From Parietichytrium sp. I65-24A (lineage: Eukaryota > Sar > Bigyra > Thraustochytrida > Thraustochytriidae): DNA of 64,000 nucleotides. The DNA is taken from assembly GCA_012862575.1 (NCBI GenBank), contig BLSF01000056.1:231692-295691 (forward strand), written 5' to 3'. Each line of letters starts with the position of its first letter. Positions within the stretch are counted from its first letter, which is position 1. The notes beneath the pieces were generated by a model. It made no database searches. It saw only the letters and a program-made list of their open reading frames with translations, and had not been told where the DNA came from. The position numbers were made by a program, and so were the translations under genes. Below are positions 19,140-30,193 of the stretch, in pieces.

Positions 19140-21380
19140 TCACTTCCAGGACAGATCGCAACAAAGGCTGATGTGATCGGAGGGGAATTGTTTGCTTGGC
19201 AGCGCCACGTCCTCGGAAACGACGTCCTCGCTAGGTATATCCGCGAAACACGTGCAGCTCAAGTGCTCGCTGGAGGCAAGGATCCAGTCAATGTCGCCTT
19301 GCCACGAGCGGCAATAGTTGGTGTACTTTGGGGTACCACATGCACTAAAAAGATTGAAATTGTGCACCAGATTTGCGCCCACGCCGATGGCAATGTCAGC
19401 CTCGTCCTTGCGAGGATGTTCGTTGACGACCTCCTTCTGATGAGCGATAAGTTGTTGACGTGCGTCCTCCAGATGCCGATTCATACGTTTCAAAAGTTGC
19501 TCGATCTGCTCCACATCCTGGTGGCGATTACAGTCTCTACAGTGTTCCAGCAGGTGGCGGAGCTCTGCAACGACATTTATCTTGTCAAACCAGCTGTGCG
19601 AGCTGTCGATTGCATCGACCTGGGCAGTCAGATCTTCCACTGATCGCATCCGGCCGGATTTTGTCTTGCTCAACAAAACATCAGGGTATCGATCGCTTTC
19701 CTCCTCAAAGACTTGGTCCCTCGCGAGGTTCGCTTTGGAGTTCCAGCGAAACAGCGAGGCGGTCGCCCATTCCATGTGACTCGCGCTGACTTTGCCATTG
19801 AGTAGAAACTCCAACGATAAGTCGAATGACTGTGCGTTCAAGTCTCCACAAATCATGGCTCCGCAGCTCTTCTTTGAACCTTCCGCGTCGTGAGACTCAG
19901 CCATCATTTGTCTCATCTTTTCCACCAAGATTTTGGCTTGAATGACTCTTACGGAGCCCGCCCCGGGGTGAAAGAAACTGTGCGTATTGCACAGAACCAG
20001 GCTATTTCCCGAGGAGTGCTGAAAATGAAATAGTTGGGCGACGGTGGTGACCTTTTCCAGGACGGTTTCGAGCGCTGGAACTGCGGCAAGAAGCCCCGAG
20101 AGCCACGAGAGGTCCTTAAGAGAGGACTTTACAACATCTCGAAAAGCAAAGGACTCCTCTGCGTGAAGCTCAAACGCTTCTCGCCTCCAAAAGGTGGCGC
20201 AGCCTTCTTGGACCTCGCCAGCCTTGCTCGTGAAACGCCCGCTGAAGCCTCGCTCTTCCAACAACGCAAGCCAGGTGGCGTATACTTTGGCATCCACCTC
20301 CTGCAAGCAAACCAAGTCCGCGTCGTAGTTCTCCACCTCCCTGAGCAGGAGAGAAAGTCGAAAGTTGACGTCCAAATGCTCCTCCTTGCAGTACTCGTAC
20401 ATCTCGCTCCATGTGTGTGAATAAGCGTCTGCCAGAACATTGTACGTGACGACTCGGAACCCATTGAATCCCTGCTGCTTGCGCTTTTGGGCTGCCTCTT
20501 CCGCGAAAGCCTTCTGTCTCTCCTGCACCGCGGCGCCTCCCGGCGTCTCGGCGACTGGATCTTCCAGCACCGCTCGCACCGGCGTGGGAAACTCCGTGTC
20601 CAGCGCGCAGCTCACCGCGAGAAACTTGCCCACGTGCTCCGCGGCAGGATAGAAGACTCTCTCGCGCGACACGATGGCGCCGTTCCCATCGCCAAAGTGC
20701 ATATCGTCCCTCGCCTCCCACGTCCACAGCTTGTCCACGTCCTGCGCGAACTCGCACTGCATCGTGGGCGCTAGCGGGCAGCCCACCATTGGCGCGTTGC
20801 GCACCTCCACGGCGTCCACGCGCGGCGCATTTCGCAGCACCTCCAGCACGCCTTCCGCGCCAACATACACGCGCACTTTGCCGCTTCCCCACAGCAGCTC
20901 CTCATTCGTCGCCGCGGACGCGTCCGCCTCGCGCCCGTCCTCGTGCACCACCTTCACTGCCAGCTCGTCCTCCTCCTCCTCCTCCTCCTGCTCCTCATCT
21001 TCCTCGTCCAGCTCCTTCTCCTTCTCCTGCTCACCGTCGCTGGCGCGGGAATGTTCCGCGTTCTTGCGCTTGCGGCCGCTCTTGCTCCGCTTCTTCTTGC
21101 GCCTGCCCTTGCCCTTGCTCTTGCCGTTCTTGCCGTTCTTGCCGGCCCCGAGGACGTCCTCGAGGACCCTGCGCAGCCGCAGCAACGTCTTGTCCGCGGC
21201 GTCCGCTCTCCCGCGCCGCAGGCACCTCTCGCTGCCCTGCTGCGCCTCCTGCGCAGACGTGGCCTCGTGCGCAGACGTGTCCTCGGGGGTGCGCGGCGGG
21301 AGGAGGTGTACGCGGACGAGCAGGCGCGACTCGTCCTGCGCGTCCTGCGAGACGAACAGCGCGCCCAGCACCGTCCTCAT
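19140..21380 (-). CDS. PDE12: 2',5'-phosphodiesterase 12-type nuclease (EEP superfamily)
   Basis: The product has 746 residues from the first ATG (21380). Residues 1-75 are variable, followed by a strongly basic block (78-106, Gly/Lys/Arg) and an acidic block. A conserved pre-catalytic domain includes W-T-W-E and RVFYPAAEHVGKFLAVSC, which matches the beta-rich N-domain of animal PDE12. The catalytic endonuclease/exonuclease/phosphatase fold (about 305-746) has the Mg2+ and substrate residues in place: YNVLAD (Asn), CLQEVD (Glu), CNTHSFFHP (His), CGDLNAQ (Asp, Asn) and the final PSDHISL (Asp, His). The stretch SACGTPKYTNY also matches PDE12. Family members degrade 2-5A oligoadenylates and trim poly(A), in mitochondria in animals. 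A helical insertion of about 120 residues lies between HMEW and the SACGTPKYTNY segment. Targeting is unclear: no convincing presequence is seen. Confidence 0.88.
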   Translation of the reverse strand: MRTVLGALFVSQDAQDESRLLVRVHLLPPRTPEDTSAHEATSAQEAQQGSERCLRRGRADAADKTLLRLRRVLEDVLGAGKNGKNGKSKGKGRRKKKRSKSGRKRKNAEHSRASDGEQEKEKELDEEDEEQEEEEEEDELAVKVVHEDGREADASAATNEELLWGSGKVRVYVGAEGVLEVLRNAPRVDAVEVRNAPMVGCPLAPTMQCEFAQDVDKLWTWEARDDMHFGDGNGAIVSRERVFYPAAEHVGKFLAVSCALDTEFPTPVRAVLEDPVAETPGGAAVQERQKAFAEEAAQKRKQQGFNGFRVVTYNVLADAYSHTWSEMYEYCKEEHLDVNFRLSLLLREVENYDADLVCLQEVDAKVYATWLALLEERGFSGRFTSKAGEVQEGCATFWRREAFELHAEESFAFRDVVKSSLKDLSWLSGLLAAVPALETVLEKVTTVAQLFHFQHSSGNSLVLCNTHSFFHPGAGSVRVIQAKILVEKMRQMMAESHDAEGSKKSCGAMICGDLNAQSFDLSLEFLLNGKVSASHMEWATASLFRWNSKANLARDQVFEEESDRYPDVLLSKTKSGRMRSVEDLTAQVDAIDSSHSWFDKINVVAELRHLLEHCRDCNRHQDVEQIEQLLKRMNRHLEDARQQLIAHQKEVVNEHPRKDEADIAIGVGANLVHNFNLFSACGTPKYTNYCRSWQGDIDWILASSEHLSCTCFADIPSEDVVSEDVALPSKQFPSDHISLCCDLSWK

Positions 21381-22004
21381 GGCGTGCACGCTCACTGCGG
21401 GGGACCTGTGGGACCTCGGGGACCTGTGGGACCACTCGCTACTGTGGGGGACGCGCGGGTGGGACGCGCGGACACTGCGCGGACACTGCGGGGACTGTGG
21501 GGACTGTGGGGACTGGCGGAAGGTGGGAGATGGGCAAGTGAAGCTGGGCTGAAGCAGCGGCGAAGCTGGCGAAGATGGAGAAGCTGGCGCAGCAGCGAGT
21601 GGGCTGCGGTGGGGACTCTCAAGGGGGAAACGGTGCGGAGTCCTGCGGGGAGTGGCATGCGTGGTAGCCCGCGGACAGGTCTCTGACTCGCGAGCGAGCG
21701 TGAAGGGTGTGGGGAAGTTGGTAGGGTGCGCCGCGACTTGGTGGGGATAGGGTTTTTATTTCCAAGCCAAGTCGTGTGTATTGTAGTGTTTTGTTTTCTT
21801 TTCTTTTCTTTGGCGGTTGATCGAGGCCAAAGCCGATCAACCCCTGTTGGCTCCCTCAGTTGGCAGCAAGCGAGGCAAGTGGACACCATAGCGACTGGGA
21901 GCAACGTGAAAGAATACATTTTTTAAAGCCAAACTGTGGGCATCTCTTATTTGTTGAATGTTGAAAGTAGATGGGAGCTGTGCGGAAGGGTGGACAACGC
22001 TTAA
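21381..22004. other. Intergenic spacer with GGGAC-rich leader repeats
   Basis: The first 160 bp (21406-21540) contain repeated GGGACCTGT and GGACACTGC/GGGGACTGT units directly upstream of the phosphodiesterase ATG, resembling the GGGACT array before the PDZ gene. The rest is the presumed 3' region of ABCA paralogue 1. No gene is seen. Confidence 0.65.
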
Positions 22005-25000
22005 TCATGCGGTTCCGTATGTCTCCTCAGATGTCTTGGCAATTTGCAGGAAGACGTCGTGGAGACTGGAGCAAGCGATCTCCATGTCCTGGATGCCGTA
22101 CTGCGCGGTGGAGGAGATCATCATCTCCCAGACGTCAGCCAGTCGGACACTGTTGGTGCTGCTTTCAATACGAAAGGTCATCTTAGCATTGACGTGGCTC
22201 TCCAGGATTGCGCCAGGCAGGCGAGTAGCAACGAATGCCTCGGCCTTGCTTGCGTCTGACACGACCAAGGTAAGCTTGAAGCCTTCGTTGTACTTTTGCT
22301 TGAGGTAGTTGGCGGTTCCGATCGTCTTCAAGTGTCCATGTGCCATAATCGCGATGCGATCACTCAGCTTCTCAGACTCGCTCATGAGATGCGTCGTCAG
22401 CACGATACACCGCTTGCTCTTCTCCTGCAAGATAAGCTCGTGCACGTCGCTACGAGTCACGGGGTCGACTCCGGTCGTTGGCTCATCCAAAAACACCACG
22501 CGAGGATTTCCGATAAAGCTGATGGCAATACTCAAGCGACGACGCTGTCCACCGGAGAGCTGGCGGGAGCGCTTCTTTTCATGGCCGGTGAGCTTCACAG
22601 CGTCGATCGCGTTCCTAACCAACGACTTCTCGTAATTCTTTGGAACGCCCTTCAGACGAGCAAACAGCAGCAAATGCTCGCTTACAGTCAGCTCCGGCCA
22701 GGTGATATCATGCTGTGGGCAAACGCCAATCACATTGTGCACGGCGCTCATCTCCGTCGCGATGTTTTTGTTGTCCACGTAGGCCGCGCCGCTCGTCGGG
22801 CCGTACAGTCCGGTGAGAATGGAGATCGTGGTGGACTTTCCTGCTCCGTTGGGTCCGAGCAAGCTTGTAACTGACTTGTCTTCCATGTGCATCGTGAGTC
22901 CGTCTACTGCTTGGAATCGGCCAAACTGCTTTCGCAAGTTCTCGATGCGGATCGGAGCGTCGTTTGCCTTCCCGCAACGCACGTAGTCTGCTTCTTCGAC
23001 AACATCATCATCCTCGCCCATGTTCAGTCGCGCCTCCGCTGCCTGCGCTGGAACCTCATGCTCGAGCCCGTCCTTGACTTGAACGCCTTGGCCCCGTCTG
23101 CGAATCGCCGCAAAGGTATCGGAGATGAAGAAGAGTGGTGAGCGACGAGTGCCAAACTCCTTGGGCAGAACCTCGTCCAAATAGAACGCGGCCGCGAATT
23201 GTACAATAATCTGGATCACCAGGTAGCCCCACACCTTGACCAACTCATCGTCGCCGGAGAGGTCCTCCCAATAGTAGGATCGAGAACTCAGCAAATAGAT
23301 GCCTCGCGAAAAGGTGAATGGCGGGAACCACATGAACCATCCTGGCGCAGGAAGGAATGGGGTCTCTTCAAACACGACAATATTGAGAATGAACGCCGCT
23401 ATCGTAGAGCCCAGGACCAACAGGTAACATGCAATGTTGGCGTTGCGGGTCTTCCGAAAGAAAGTGGAGAGAAGGAAAGCCATCGCAATCTGGGCGTTGG
23501 CCCACAGAAGGAACAGGATCAACACGACTCCAAACTGGTGATTGGTAATGAGCTGTATGCCGAGAATAGACGTGAGGAGGTACAAAGAGAGGAGCACAAC
23601 CAAACTTATGCTGATATCGAAGAGATACTGCACGAGCCAGTAGACTCTCATCTGCATTCCCATCATGAGCAAGCTGCTCCGAAGCTTGTGTTCTTTTTCA
23701 TGAACGAGGTGGAACACTAGCACAGGCAACAAGAAGGTGCAAGCAAGCGGAATAATCATTGCCGCTAAATATCCCCCGATCAAATCGCCAACCTGAACAT
23801 AGCCGTCTGTAGTGACGCCTGCGTAGTACGGGAATGGTCTTAGACCAGTCATGACAATCGGGTTCACTGCATCTGCAAACGGGCTGCTTGGGTTCGGATA
23901 CGCTCGAATCATGGCAGACACAAGACCATTCAAAATGCGGTTCGCGGCGCCGTAATAATTGTCACTTCCCACATTGCTATAAGGGGCGTATCCCCTATGA
24001 TTTGGGTAAACTGCGGCTTCGTTGCATTCCGGTCTATACGACGAGGGTGACTCACCTAGAGCGGCGTCCGCGGCTGTGAATGGATAGTGTTCGCTGCAGT
24101 AAGAGCTTCGAGCGGCGTAGTATCCCAATGAAGTATAACGCAGTTTTCCAGAGGATGGACTTACTTCTGAAAACAAGAGCCCAGCGCTGGGAAAGTAGTC
24201 ATTGAAGAGAGAGTCCAAAGCTTTGAACCCATTTTCGTCATTGGCATAGAGGCCCGCGAATCGCCCAGCTCTATTTTTGTAATCCGTTTGGCCCTTGAGA
24301 AGCAGCTCGTTAAATACGAGGCTCTGGTTCTTCGAGGTTTTGATATCGTCACTCAGCTCCGCAAAGGCACCAGAGCTTTTGATGTCGCAGAATTGCACCA
24401 GCGATTGAATATATTCGACTCCAGATCCGTCGGGGTACCTGAATCGATAGGGACTTGCAATGCTCAATCGCACTGGGTACGATGCAAAAAGGCCGGATGC
24501 CGCTGCGAAGCTTTTCTCAAGGGCATCGGAAACATTGTACGCACTGATATTGGAGCCAGGGTTCAACTGAGAACTGAAGTAGCAGAACGAGTCCGACTCA
24601 TCCATCAAAAGCGGCGCTTTAGAGCATTCCTTTGGCACACTTCGATCACTATCCGTGAACATGCTGACCCCCTCACACATGTCTCCGAGAGCATTCGCGA
24701 GGTTGATATCTTCAGTGTTCTCGAGACCGAATAAAATTCCTGGAACGGAAAATTCGTAATTACTGACTTCCTCGAAGAACGGAGAGAGCCATGTCACGGG
24801 CTCTAAGATCGGCTTGCCACTCTGAGTCTGCTCAAAGGCGGAACACGTATTGAAGGAAGGAGACTCGACACAGGTGGCATACAAAAGGTTTTCGGTGGTA
24901 AACCATGTCTCGTCGTAAGCACTACCTACACTTGCAGCCAGCTCTTCGAGGCTCTCGAAATTTGGGTCGTAACCTAAAGTGTAGTAGAGCGCGTTGTGCA

Positions 25001-28000
25001 TCTTTACGAGATATGGAGGAACTGAATCATTGCTTTGGTACACAGCAACCGCACAAGTAGGACACGTGTTGTTATTGACGATCAAATCATGCAGATGGAC
25101 CAACTCAGATCTCATGCAGTCCATACAAGGGCTAATCGGACTGTCCGTGGAAGATGCATCATCAAGAATGCTCGAGAGATAAGAAATCAAAGCTGCCAAT
25201 CCACCAATCAAAATGAGCGGAATGAGAACCTGGCAGCAAACGGTCTTTCTTTGGCGAAGCTGAAGAGTGGATGACTTGTAGAACAACCCGCGAACTTGAC
25301 CGCCGAACGTTCGCTCAAAATTGATATCTGTTTGGAATCCGTCTGAGACACTGGCTTTTGCTGCTTCCTCCATGTCAATCATGTTCATGGCGTCGCCCTG
25401 GTAGGACCCCATTCCGATTTGTTGCAACTCTGCGTCAGCATGGGAGTGATCATTCAACGATACAAAGACGTCTTCCAAGCTGGTTTGGCTCAGACCCCAG
25501 TCCTCTACGAGCGACTGACCATCCTTTGAGTCGATCCATCGCAAGGCTTTTGTGGCGTCTTCAAACATGTCCGGCGTGATTGTGAAGACCAGAGAGCCAG
25601 AAGGCCCGACTTGGGGCTGTGGAACTCGGCTGATTCGAGAACGCAGATTCGCTGAGATCTTGTCTCCAGCGCCAGGGACCTCTTGCTTCGGGTTGATCGA
25701 CAGGTTGTACTTTCCTCCAAACTTGGACTTTAGGTGAAGCGCGTTGCCAAGTGCGATCAAACGGCCTTTCGACATGATCCCAATACGGTCCCCGAGAAGA
25801 TCAGCCTCGTCCATGAGGTGAGTGGTCAGAATCACCACCCTGTCCTTCTTCAGGTCATTGATCATATCCCACACATGTCGCTGGTTCTGTGGATCCAGAC
25901 CGGTGGTGGGCTCGTCCAAGAAGATCACGCGCTTGTGGCCCAGCGCGGCCACCGTCATCGAGAGACGGCGACGCATGCCTCCACTGTACTCTCCGGCCAG
26001 GCGCTTCACGCTGTCCAGGTGCACCTGTTTGAGCAGGTGATTGCCTTGCTCGCGCAGGCTTCCCAGACTCATCCCTTGAAAGTGACCATAGAACCGAATG
26101 TGCTCCCAAGCAGTCAGCTGAGCCCAAAGGATGTCGTGCTGGGGGCACACGCCAATGTCTGGCCGAATGGACCCCATATTGTCCCGTACGCTCTTGCCGT
26201 AGATATGGCAGTCTCCGCCGCTTGGAGAGAGCATGCCAGACAAAATGTTGATGGCCGTGGACTTTCCGGCGCCGTTGTGGCCGAGGAGAGCAAAGCAAGA
26301 GCCGTTTTCAAGAGCAAGAGTCAGGCCGTCTACAGCGCGGAACTTGCTTTTACTCAAGAAGCCGCTGCCAAACTCCTTGACGAGACCTTGTATCACCACA
26401 GGGTATTTAGCCACCTCGGCACGTAGACCGGCGCGGATCTCTTGCTCTTCTCGTTGCACATCAACGTCCATATCATTGGCGGCAGCCGCTGAACGTAAAA
26501 GGCCGGGCCCGCTGACTGGGTTCTTCATGAGGCCAGCCGCCCAGTACCAAGGAGTAAAGACGAACCACAGTGGCTCTGGTCTTCCATGACCAAACGTGAA
26601 CACCTGGCCGAGGTACCACGCAAGGAACACCCAAAACACACTGGCGCCAATGAGCCTCCACATCGACTCGGAATCGCTTGGGATGGTATATTGGCAGGAG
26701 CAACTTGTGGTAGGCATTGTTTCGCGGTACACAGCGCCAGGCGTGGCAAGGCATTCGGCTTTTGATACGGCGCTGGACCAGTAAGAAGAGCACATTAGGT
26801 CGGCACAACCATAGTAGTTGTAACAGCGCTCCGTGTGGGAGCGACATACTGAGGCAGAAATGGCACCACTCGAGCATCCGGCTTCGTAGTCGATTGACCG
26901 ATTAAAACCGTCAATACCTATATCAACCTCGTACAAGTCAGCAAACTGGTAAGGCCCTTCAGCTGCATCGGACCAAAGATACTCGCCATGAACTTCTTGT
27001 AGCACGCCGTTAACAGGAATTTGCGCAGCTCTGGTGAGTGTGTACATGTTAGCATCCATTTTGGCGTAGAGGAACGGTGGGTATAGGTTGATCAAGTCCG
27101 TGACGGCTGCGCTCATCTCGTAGGGGTTGTATACTCTCCCGATCAAATCCAGAGCCTGGAAAGTGACCATCAGTTGCAGAATTAGGCCCACTGTCATGAT
27201 GAGGAAGCCAAACATGACCGCCACCTTTGTGTTCGGCATTACTGAGCTTACAGCCATGGCGAGCGATGACATCGAGAGCAAGTAGAAGTAAAGAACGAGG
27301 AACAACCAGGTCTTGTTGGTGTAGAGGAACATAGGAATTGACATCAGGGAGCCGGCGAGTAACATGAGCAGAGTGGTGGGGATAAGCAACAGGGCGTAAT
27401 AAATTACCCACGACAGCCAGTAACACGACTCGTTCAAGCCCATCATGCGGAGTGCGTCAAGAATCTTGTCGTCTTTTTCTTGCACAATCTGACGAAGACT
27501 GATGATAAAGCTCATCATGATTCCGATGATGTAGAACAGTGACCCGAGTGCTTCGATCTGAAAGAAACCACCAGCATTTGAGGCATTGTCACCTTCGACG
27601 ACGGGAAACGCTCTGAGGTTGATCTCTATGGATGCATCCGCTTTCCCAGTGTGCACTGCCAAGATGGCTTCGTTGACAGCTCGCTGGATCTGCAGCACAT
27701 AGCTCGATTGGGCCCCATCGGTTGTAAATGAAAGCATATCAACACCAGCTTCCCCCATGAAAGCAGCTGTAGTTTGATTGTACCAAATCTCGTATGAGAT
27801 GAGAGAGATGTTCGTCAAACTATCGAGAAGCCCATAATCAAGACCAGTAAACTGCCTCACATCTGTTACGTTGGAGAGTAGATCCCCGGTGTCGTTGAAG
27901 GCCACCGCAGCGAGCACAGGCGTGCCACTCTGGTCTGCCAACCGTAATGCCATATCGTCGACTGAGTCGTATCCAATCACATCCTGTTCGATGCTGAGAC

Positions 28001-28364
28001 CGTCATTCGAAGCCACGATTGAGGCCATGATCTGATCTGTCAATGGAGATTTTGGGGAATAAATGATCGGTATACATTCAGCTCGAGTCATTGGCTTGCC
28101 AAAACCAAATCGACCTCCCACGCGGTCGAAGACGAGGCATCTGGACTGCAAGGATGCTCCATTGTCTCCACCAAAAATTCCCAGTGATGGAGGATCCCGG
28201 TCAATACTGGTTGAATCATTCACCTTCAAGATGGCGCCAAAAATAATGACACACACCATCGGCGCCAAGAGGTGCACCAGCGTGCCCACGCGATTCCTTT
28301 TCATCAGCACATAGTTCTTGTACAGCAGCGCGTACAGCTGCCACAGATACGACCCGCACCCCAT
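22005..28364 (-). CDS. ABCA-subfamily full-size lipid transporter, paralogue 1
   Basis: The product has 2119 residues from the first ATG (28364); the frame is open upstream to a TTG. The layout is that of ABCA: TM1 (about 27-50), first extracellular domain (about 50-290), TM2-5 (about 290-430), a Cys-rich extracellular loop (about 440-600), TM6, NBD1, a linker, TM7 (about 1045-1070), second extracellular domain (1075-1540), TM8-12 (1540-1730), NBD2 and a C-tail. Both ATPase sites look intact. NBD1 has GHNGAGKST (near 693), YSGGMRRR, FLDEPTTGLDP and TTH. NBD2 has GPNGAGKST (near 1838), LSGGQRRR, FLDEPTTGVDP and TTH. ABCA proteins move phospholipids or sterols across membranes; the substrate here is unknown. 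It is the last of three tandem paralogues transcribed in one direction, and its NBD DNA is nearly identical to theirs. Confidence 0.96.
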   Translation of the reverse strand: MGCGSYLWQLYALLYKNYVLMKRNRVGTLVHLLAPMVCVIIFGAILKVNDSTSIDRDPPSLGIFGGDNGASLQSRCLVFDRVGGRFGFGKPMTRAECIPIIYSPKSPLTDQIMASIVASNDGLSIEQDVIGYDSVDDMALRLADQSGTPVLAAVAFNDTGDLLSNVTDVRQFTGLDYGLLDSLTNISLISYEIWYNQTTAAFMGEAGVDMLSFTTDGAQSSYVLQIQRAVNEAILAVHTGKADASIEINLRAFPVVEGDNASNAGGFFQIEALGSLFYIIGIMMSFIISLRQIVQEKDDKILDALRMMGLNESCYWLSWVIYYALLLIPTTLLMLLAGSLMSIPMFLYTNKTWLFLVLYFYLLSMSSLAMAVSSVMPNTKVAVMFGFLIMTVGLILQLMVTFQALDLIGRVYNPYEMSAAVTDLINLYPPFLYAKMDANMYTLTRAAQIPVNGVLQEVHGEYLWSDAAEGPYQFADLYEVDIGIDGFNRSIDYEAGCSSGAISASVCRSHTERCYNYYGCADLMCSSYWSSAVSKAECLATPGAVYRETMPTTSCSCQYTIPSDSESMWRLIGASVFWVFLAWYLGQVFTFGHGRPEPLWFVFTPWYWAAGLMKNPVSGPGLLRSAAAANDMDVDVQREEQEIRAGLRAEVAKYPVVIQGLVKEFGSGFLSKSKFRAVDGLTLALENGSCFALLGHNGAGKSTAINILSGMLSPSGGDCHIYGKSVRDNMGSIRPDIGVCPQHDILWAQLTAWEHIRFYGHFQGMSLGSLREQGNHLLKQVHLDSVKRLAGEYSGGMRRRLSMTVAALGHKRVIFLDEPTTGLDPQNQRHVWDMINDLKKDRVVILTTHLMDEADLLGDRIGIMSKGRLIALGNALHLKSKFGGKYNLSINPKQEVPGAGDKISANLRSRISRVPQPQVGPSGSLVFTITPDMFEDATKALRWIDSKDGQSLVEDWGLSQTSLEDVFVSLNDHSHADAELQQIGMGSYQGDAMNMIDMEEAAKASVSDGFQTDINFERTFGGQVRGLFYKSSTLQLRQRKTVCCQVLIPLILIGGLAALISYLSSILDDASSTDSPISPCMDCMRSELVHLHDLIVNNNTCPTCAVAVYQSNDSVPPYLVKMHNALYYTLGYDPNFESLEELAASVGSAYDETWFTTENLLYATCVESPSFNTCSAFEQTQSGKPILEPVTWLSPFFEEVSNYEFSVPGILFGLENTEDINLANALGDMCEGVSMFTDSDRSVPKECSKAPLLMDESDSFCYFSSQLNPGSNISAYNVSDALEKSFAAASGLFASYPVRLSIASPYRFRYPDGSGVEYIQSLVQFCDIKSSGAFAELSDDIKTSKNQSLVFNELLLKGQTDYKNRAGRFAGLYANDENGFKALDSLFNDYFPSAGLLFSEVSPSSGKLRYTSLGYYAARSSYCSEHYPFTAADAALGESPSSYRPECNEAAVYPNHRGYAPYSNVGSDNYYGAANRILNGLVSAMIRAYPNPSSPFADAVNPIVMTGLRPFPYYAGVTTDGYVQVGDLIGGYLAAMIIPLACTFLLPVLVFHLVHEKEHKLRSSLLMMGMQMRVYWLVQYLFDISISLVVLLSLYLLTSILGIQLITNHQFGVVLILFLLWANAQIAMAFLLSTFFRKTRNANIACYLLVLGSTIAAFILNIVVFEETPFLPAPGWFMWFPPFTFSRGIYLLSSRSYYWEDLSGDDELVKVWGYLVIQIIVQFAAAFYLDEVLPKEFGTRRSPLFFISDTFAAIRRRGQGVQVKDGLEHEVPAQAAEARLNMGEDDDVVEEADYVRCGKANDAPIRIENLRKQFGRFQAVDGLTMHMEDKSVTSLLGPNGAGKSTTISILTGLYGPTSGAAYVDNKNIATEMSAVHNVIGVCPQHDITWPELTVSEHLLLFARLKGVPKNYEKSLVRNAIDAVKLTGHEKKRSRQLSGGQRRRLSIAISFIGNPRVVFLDEPTTGVDPVTRSDVHELILQEKSKRCIVLTTHLMSESEKLSDRIAIMAHGHLKTIGTANYLKQKYNEGFKLTLVVSDASKAEAFVATRLPGAILESHVNAKMTFRIESSTNSVRLADVWEMMISSTAQYGIQDMEIACSSLHDVFLQIAKTSEETYGTA

Positions 28365-28555
28365 GACGCCGTGCTTGCTCGAACTTCTCTTGGACTTTTG
28401 CGCAAGCTCCAAATGCCTGCACGCCTTCCTCTTCGTTGCCTGGCCGTTGCGAGTCTGCCCACTCTCACTCGCTCACTCAGCTGAAAGCCCTCCTCCCCAG
28501 CATTAGTGGACTTTCTCTCCCCCTCTATCTCACTACTACATCTCAGCTATGACAG

Positions 28556-28593
28556 CGACTACAGCTGCTCACTATCTCACTATCGTTTGCCAC
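28556..28593 (-). repeat. Dispersed CAGCTG-core repeat, copy 3 (with 8-bp internal duplication)
   Basis: The reverse complement gives the core of the family. The plus-strand octamer TCACTATC is duplicated inside it. It ends about 190 bp upstream of the ABCA paralogue 1 start codon. Confidence 0.5.
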
Positions 28594-30193
28594 ACACTGC
28601 ACTTGCATATCCACTGTGTCGCACACACTTTCCAGTTGAATGTTCGTTTTGATTTGATTCATTCGTAAGTTAAAGGTTTAGTGAATGAAGACAGGACGCC
28701 ATAGGACGCGCACAACACGCACAACGCCAACTCCGCCACCCAAACAAAGCTACTCGCAACTACGCAATACATTAAAGTGAGGTACTCTTCTGGCGAAGAA
28801 GAAGACACACGGCGCTGGAATGCGCTGGAGGCGGATTTTGAATCGTAAAGTCCATGATAAGCGTAGGTGAGTTGTATTGGTCGCGGCTACCTCTTGCAAG
28901 TGGGTCAATTTGCGCGATCTTCACTTAACACAAAGCATAAGTTATCTCTAAAATCTGATTACTAGTGTAGCGATCAATTCACGACAACCAATAACTTGGC
29001 TCTTCGTCTCGTCCTTTCCCTTCTTTCCCTACTCTCTACTCTAGATAAGCGGATAGCGGATGCTGATTGAAAATGCACTGTTCTAAAAATTGTCTGTGAA
29101 CAAGCGGCGCTTGCTAACGAATAATGTAGCTTGAGCTACGTCGCGCCAGTGTGCACTCACAGAGTTGACACATCCGCAAAACCCATGATTGGTGGGGTGG
29201 ATGCACGAGCAAAAGTCAACCAACAAGCTTAGCAAGACTGTATCCCCCGCCAGTGTGGATTTTTTTTTCTGAATCTTTATCTTAAAAATTGAGTTTTTTG
29301 ATGGTTTCATAGATTTCATTTCATTTTTGATGATTTGATTTTACTGTTAATAAATTTTCATTGAGCCTAGTCTACACTTTCTCATTACTCACCACAAGAA
29401 ACTACTCCATTAGCTACTAGATAGAGTAAAGGTACTGATTTATGTCATGACATAGGGACTCATACCGGTACTGTACTAGCACTCGGTACTGTACGTACCT
29501 CAGTGAGCGCAGCGCATGCCTGACATTGCCTGACCGACTTTCTGTGACAGGCCCAGGGTAATACAGTATACGCTAACATGCCAGCTATTCATCTGGCTCT
29601 CCGCGTTTGACTCATTTCTGGCACGCGTTAAGTCTGTTGCTGACTGGGAGTACTAGTGAACTACGACTGTGGCGGTGGCAGTGAATTGGACACTCGTAAA
29701 ACTGGAAACTTCCAAAATCCTCGATGATTGATTTGGCATGGTTTGGCACACCCACGAATACCACGCTTACCAAGTTGAACATCCGCCAACCATCAGACTC
29801 TGAGAGTTCTGAAAGTGAATTTTGATTGATTCGTGACTTGTAAAACTTGTGATCTTCTGACGGCGAATTGATTATTCTTTTCGTGCCAAGTGAAGGCAGT
29901 GGCTTGGCAGCGCGTATTCAGAATTCAGCTCATATGTATGGCAGTCGGAACCAACCGATGATCATACCCGTGGAGCGAGACGTCAGCAGCGCATGATTCC
30001 CGCTGACTTTGACTCGACTTCGCGTTTACCACGCTTAGCTCGCATTGTTTTGTCGGCCGTGATCGTGGCTATGGCAGCTGTGACCAATGAAGGAAACACA
30101 CTATTACAAACTGGACAAGCTAATTAATTCTTACGAAGAGATGGCTCTTTGGCGCCCTTTTTTCCGTTCCGACTGCCAGCGTCCAAGTCCGAG

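Noticed and set aside
20674-21552. Long plus-strand frames (three phases) opposite the phosphodiesterase N-terminus
   Set aside because: They arise from the low-complexity Lys/Glu/Gly codons of the real gene and encode Ser-, Leu- or Pro-runs.
25734-26426. 230-codon plus-strand frame, recurring opposite NBD1 of each ABCA gene
   Set aside because: It recurs only because the NBD DNA is conserved. The minus strand has clear Walker and signature motifs, and the plus frame has no domain.
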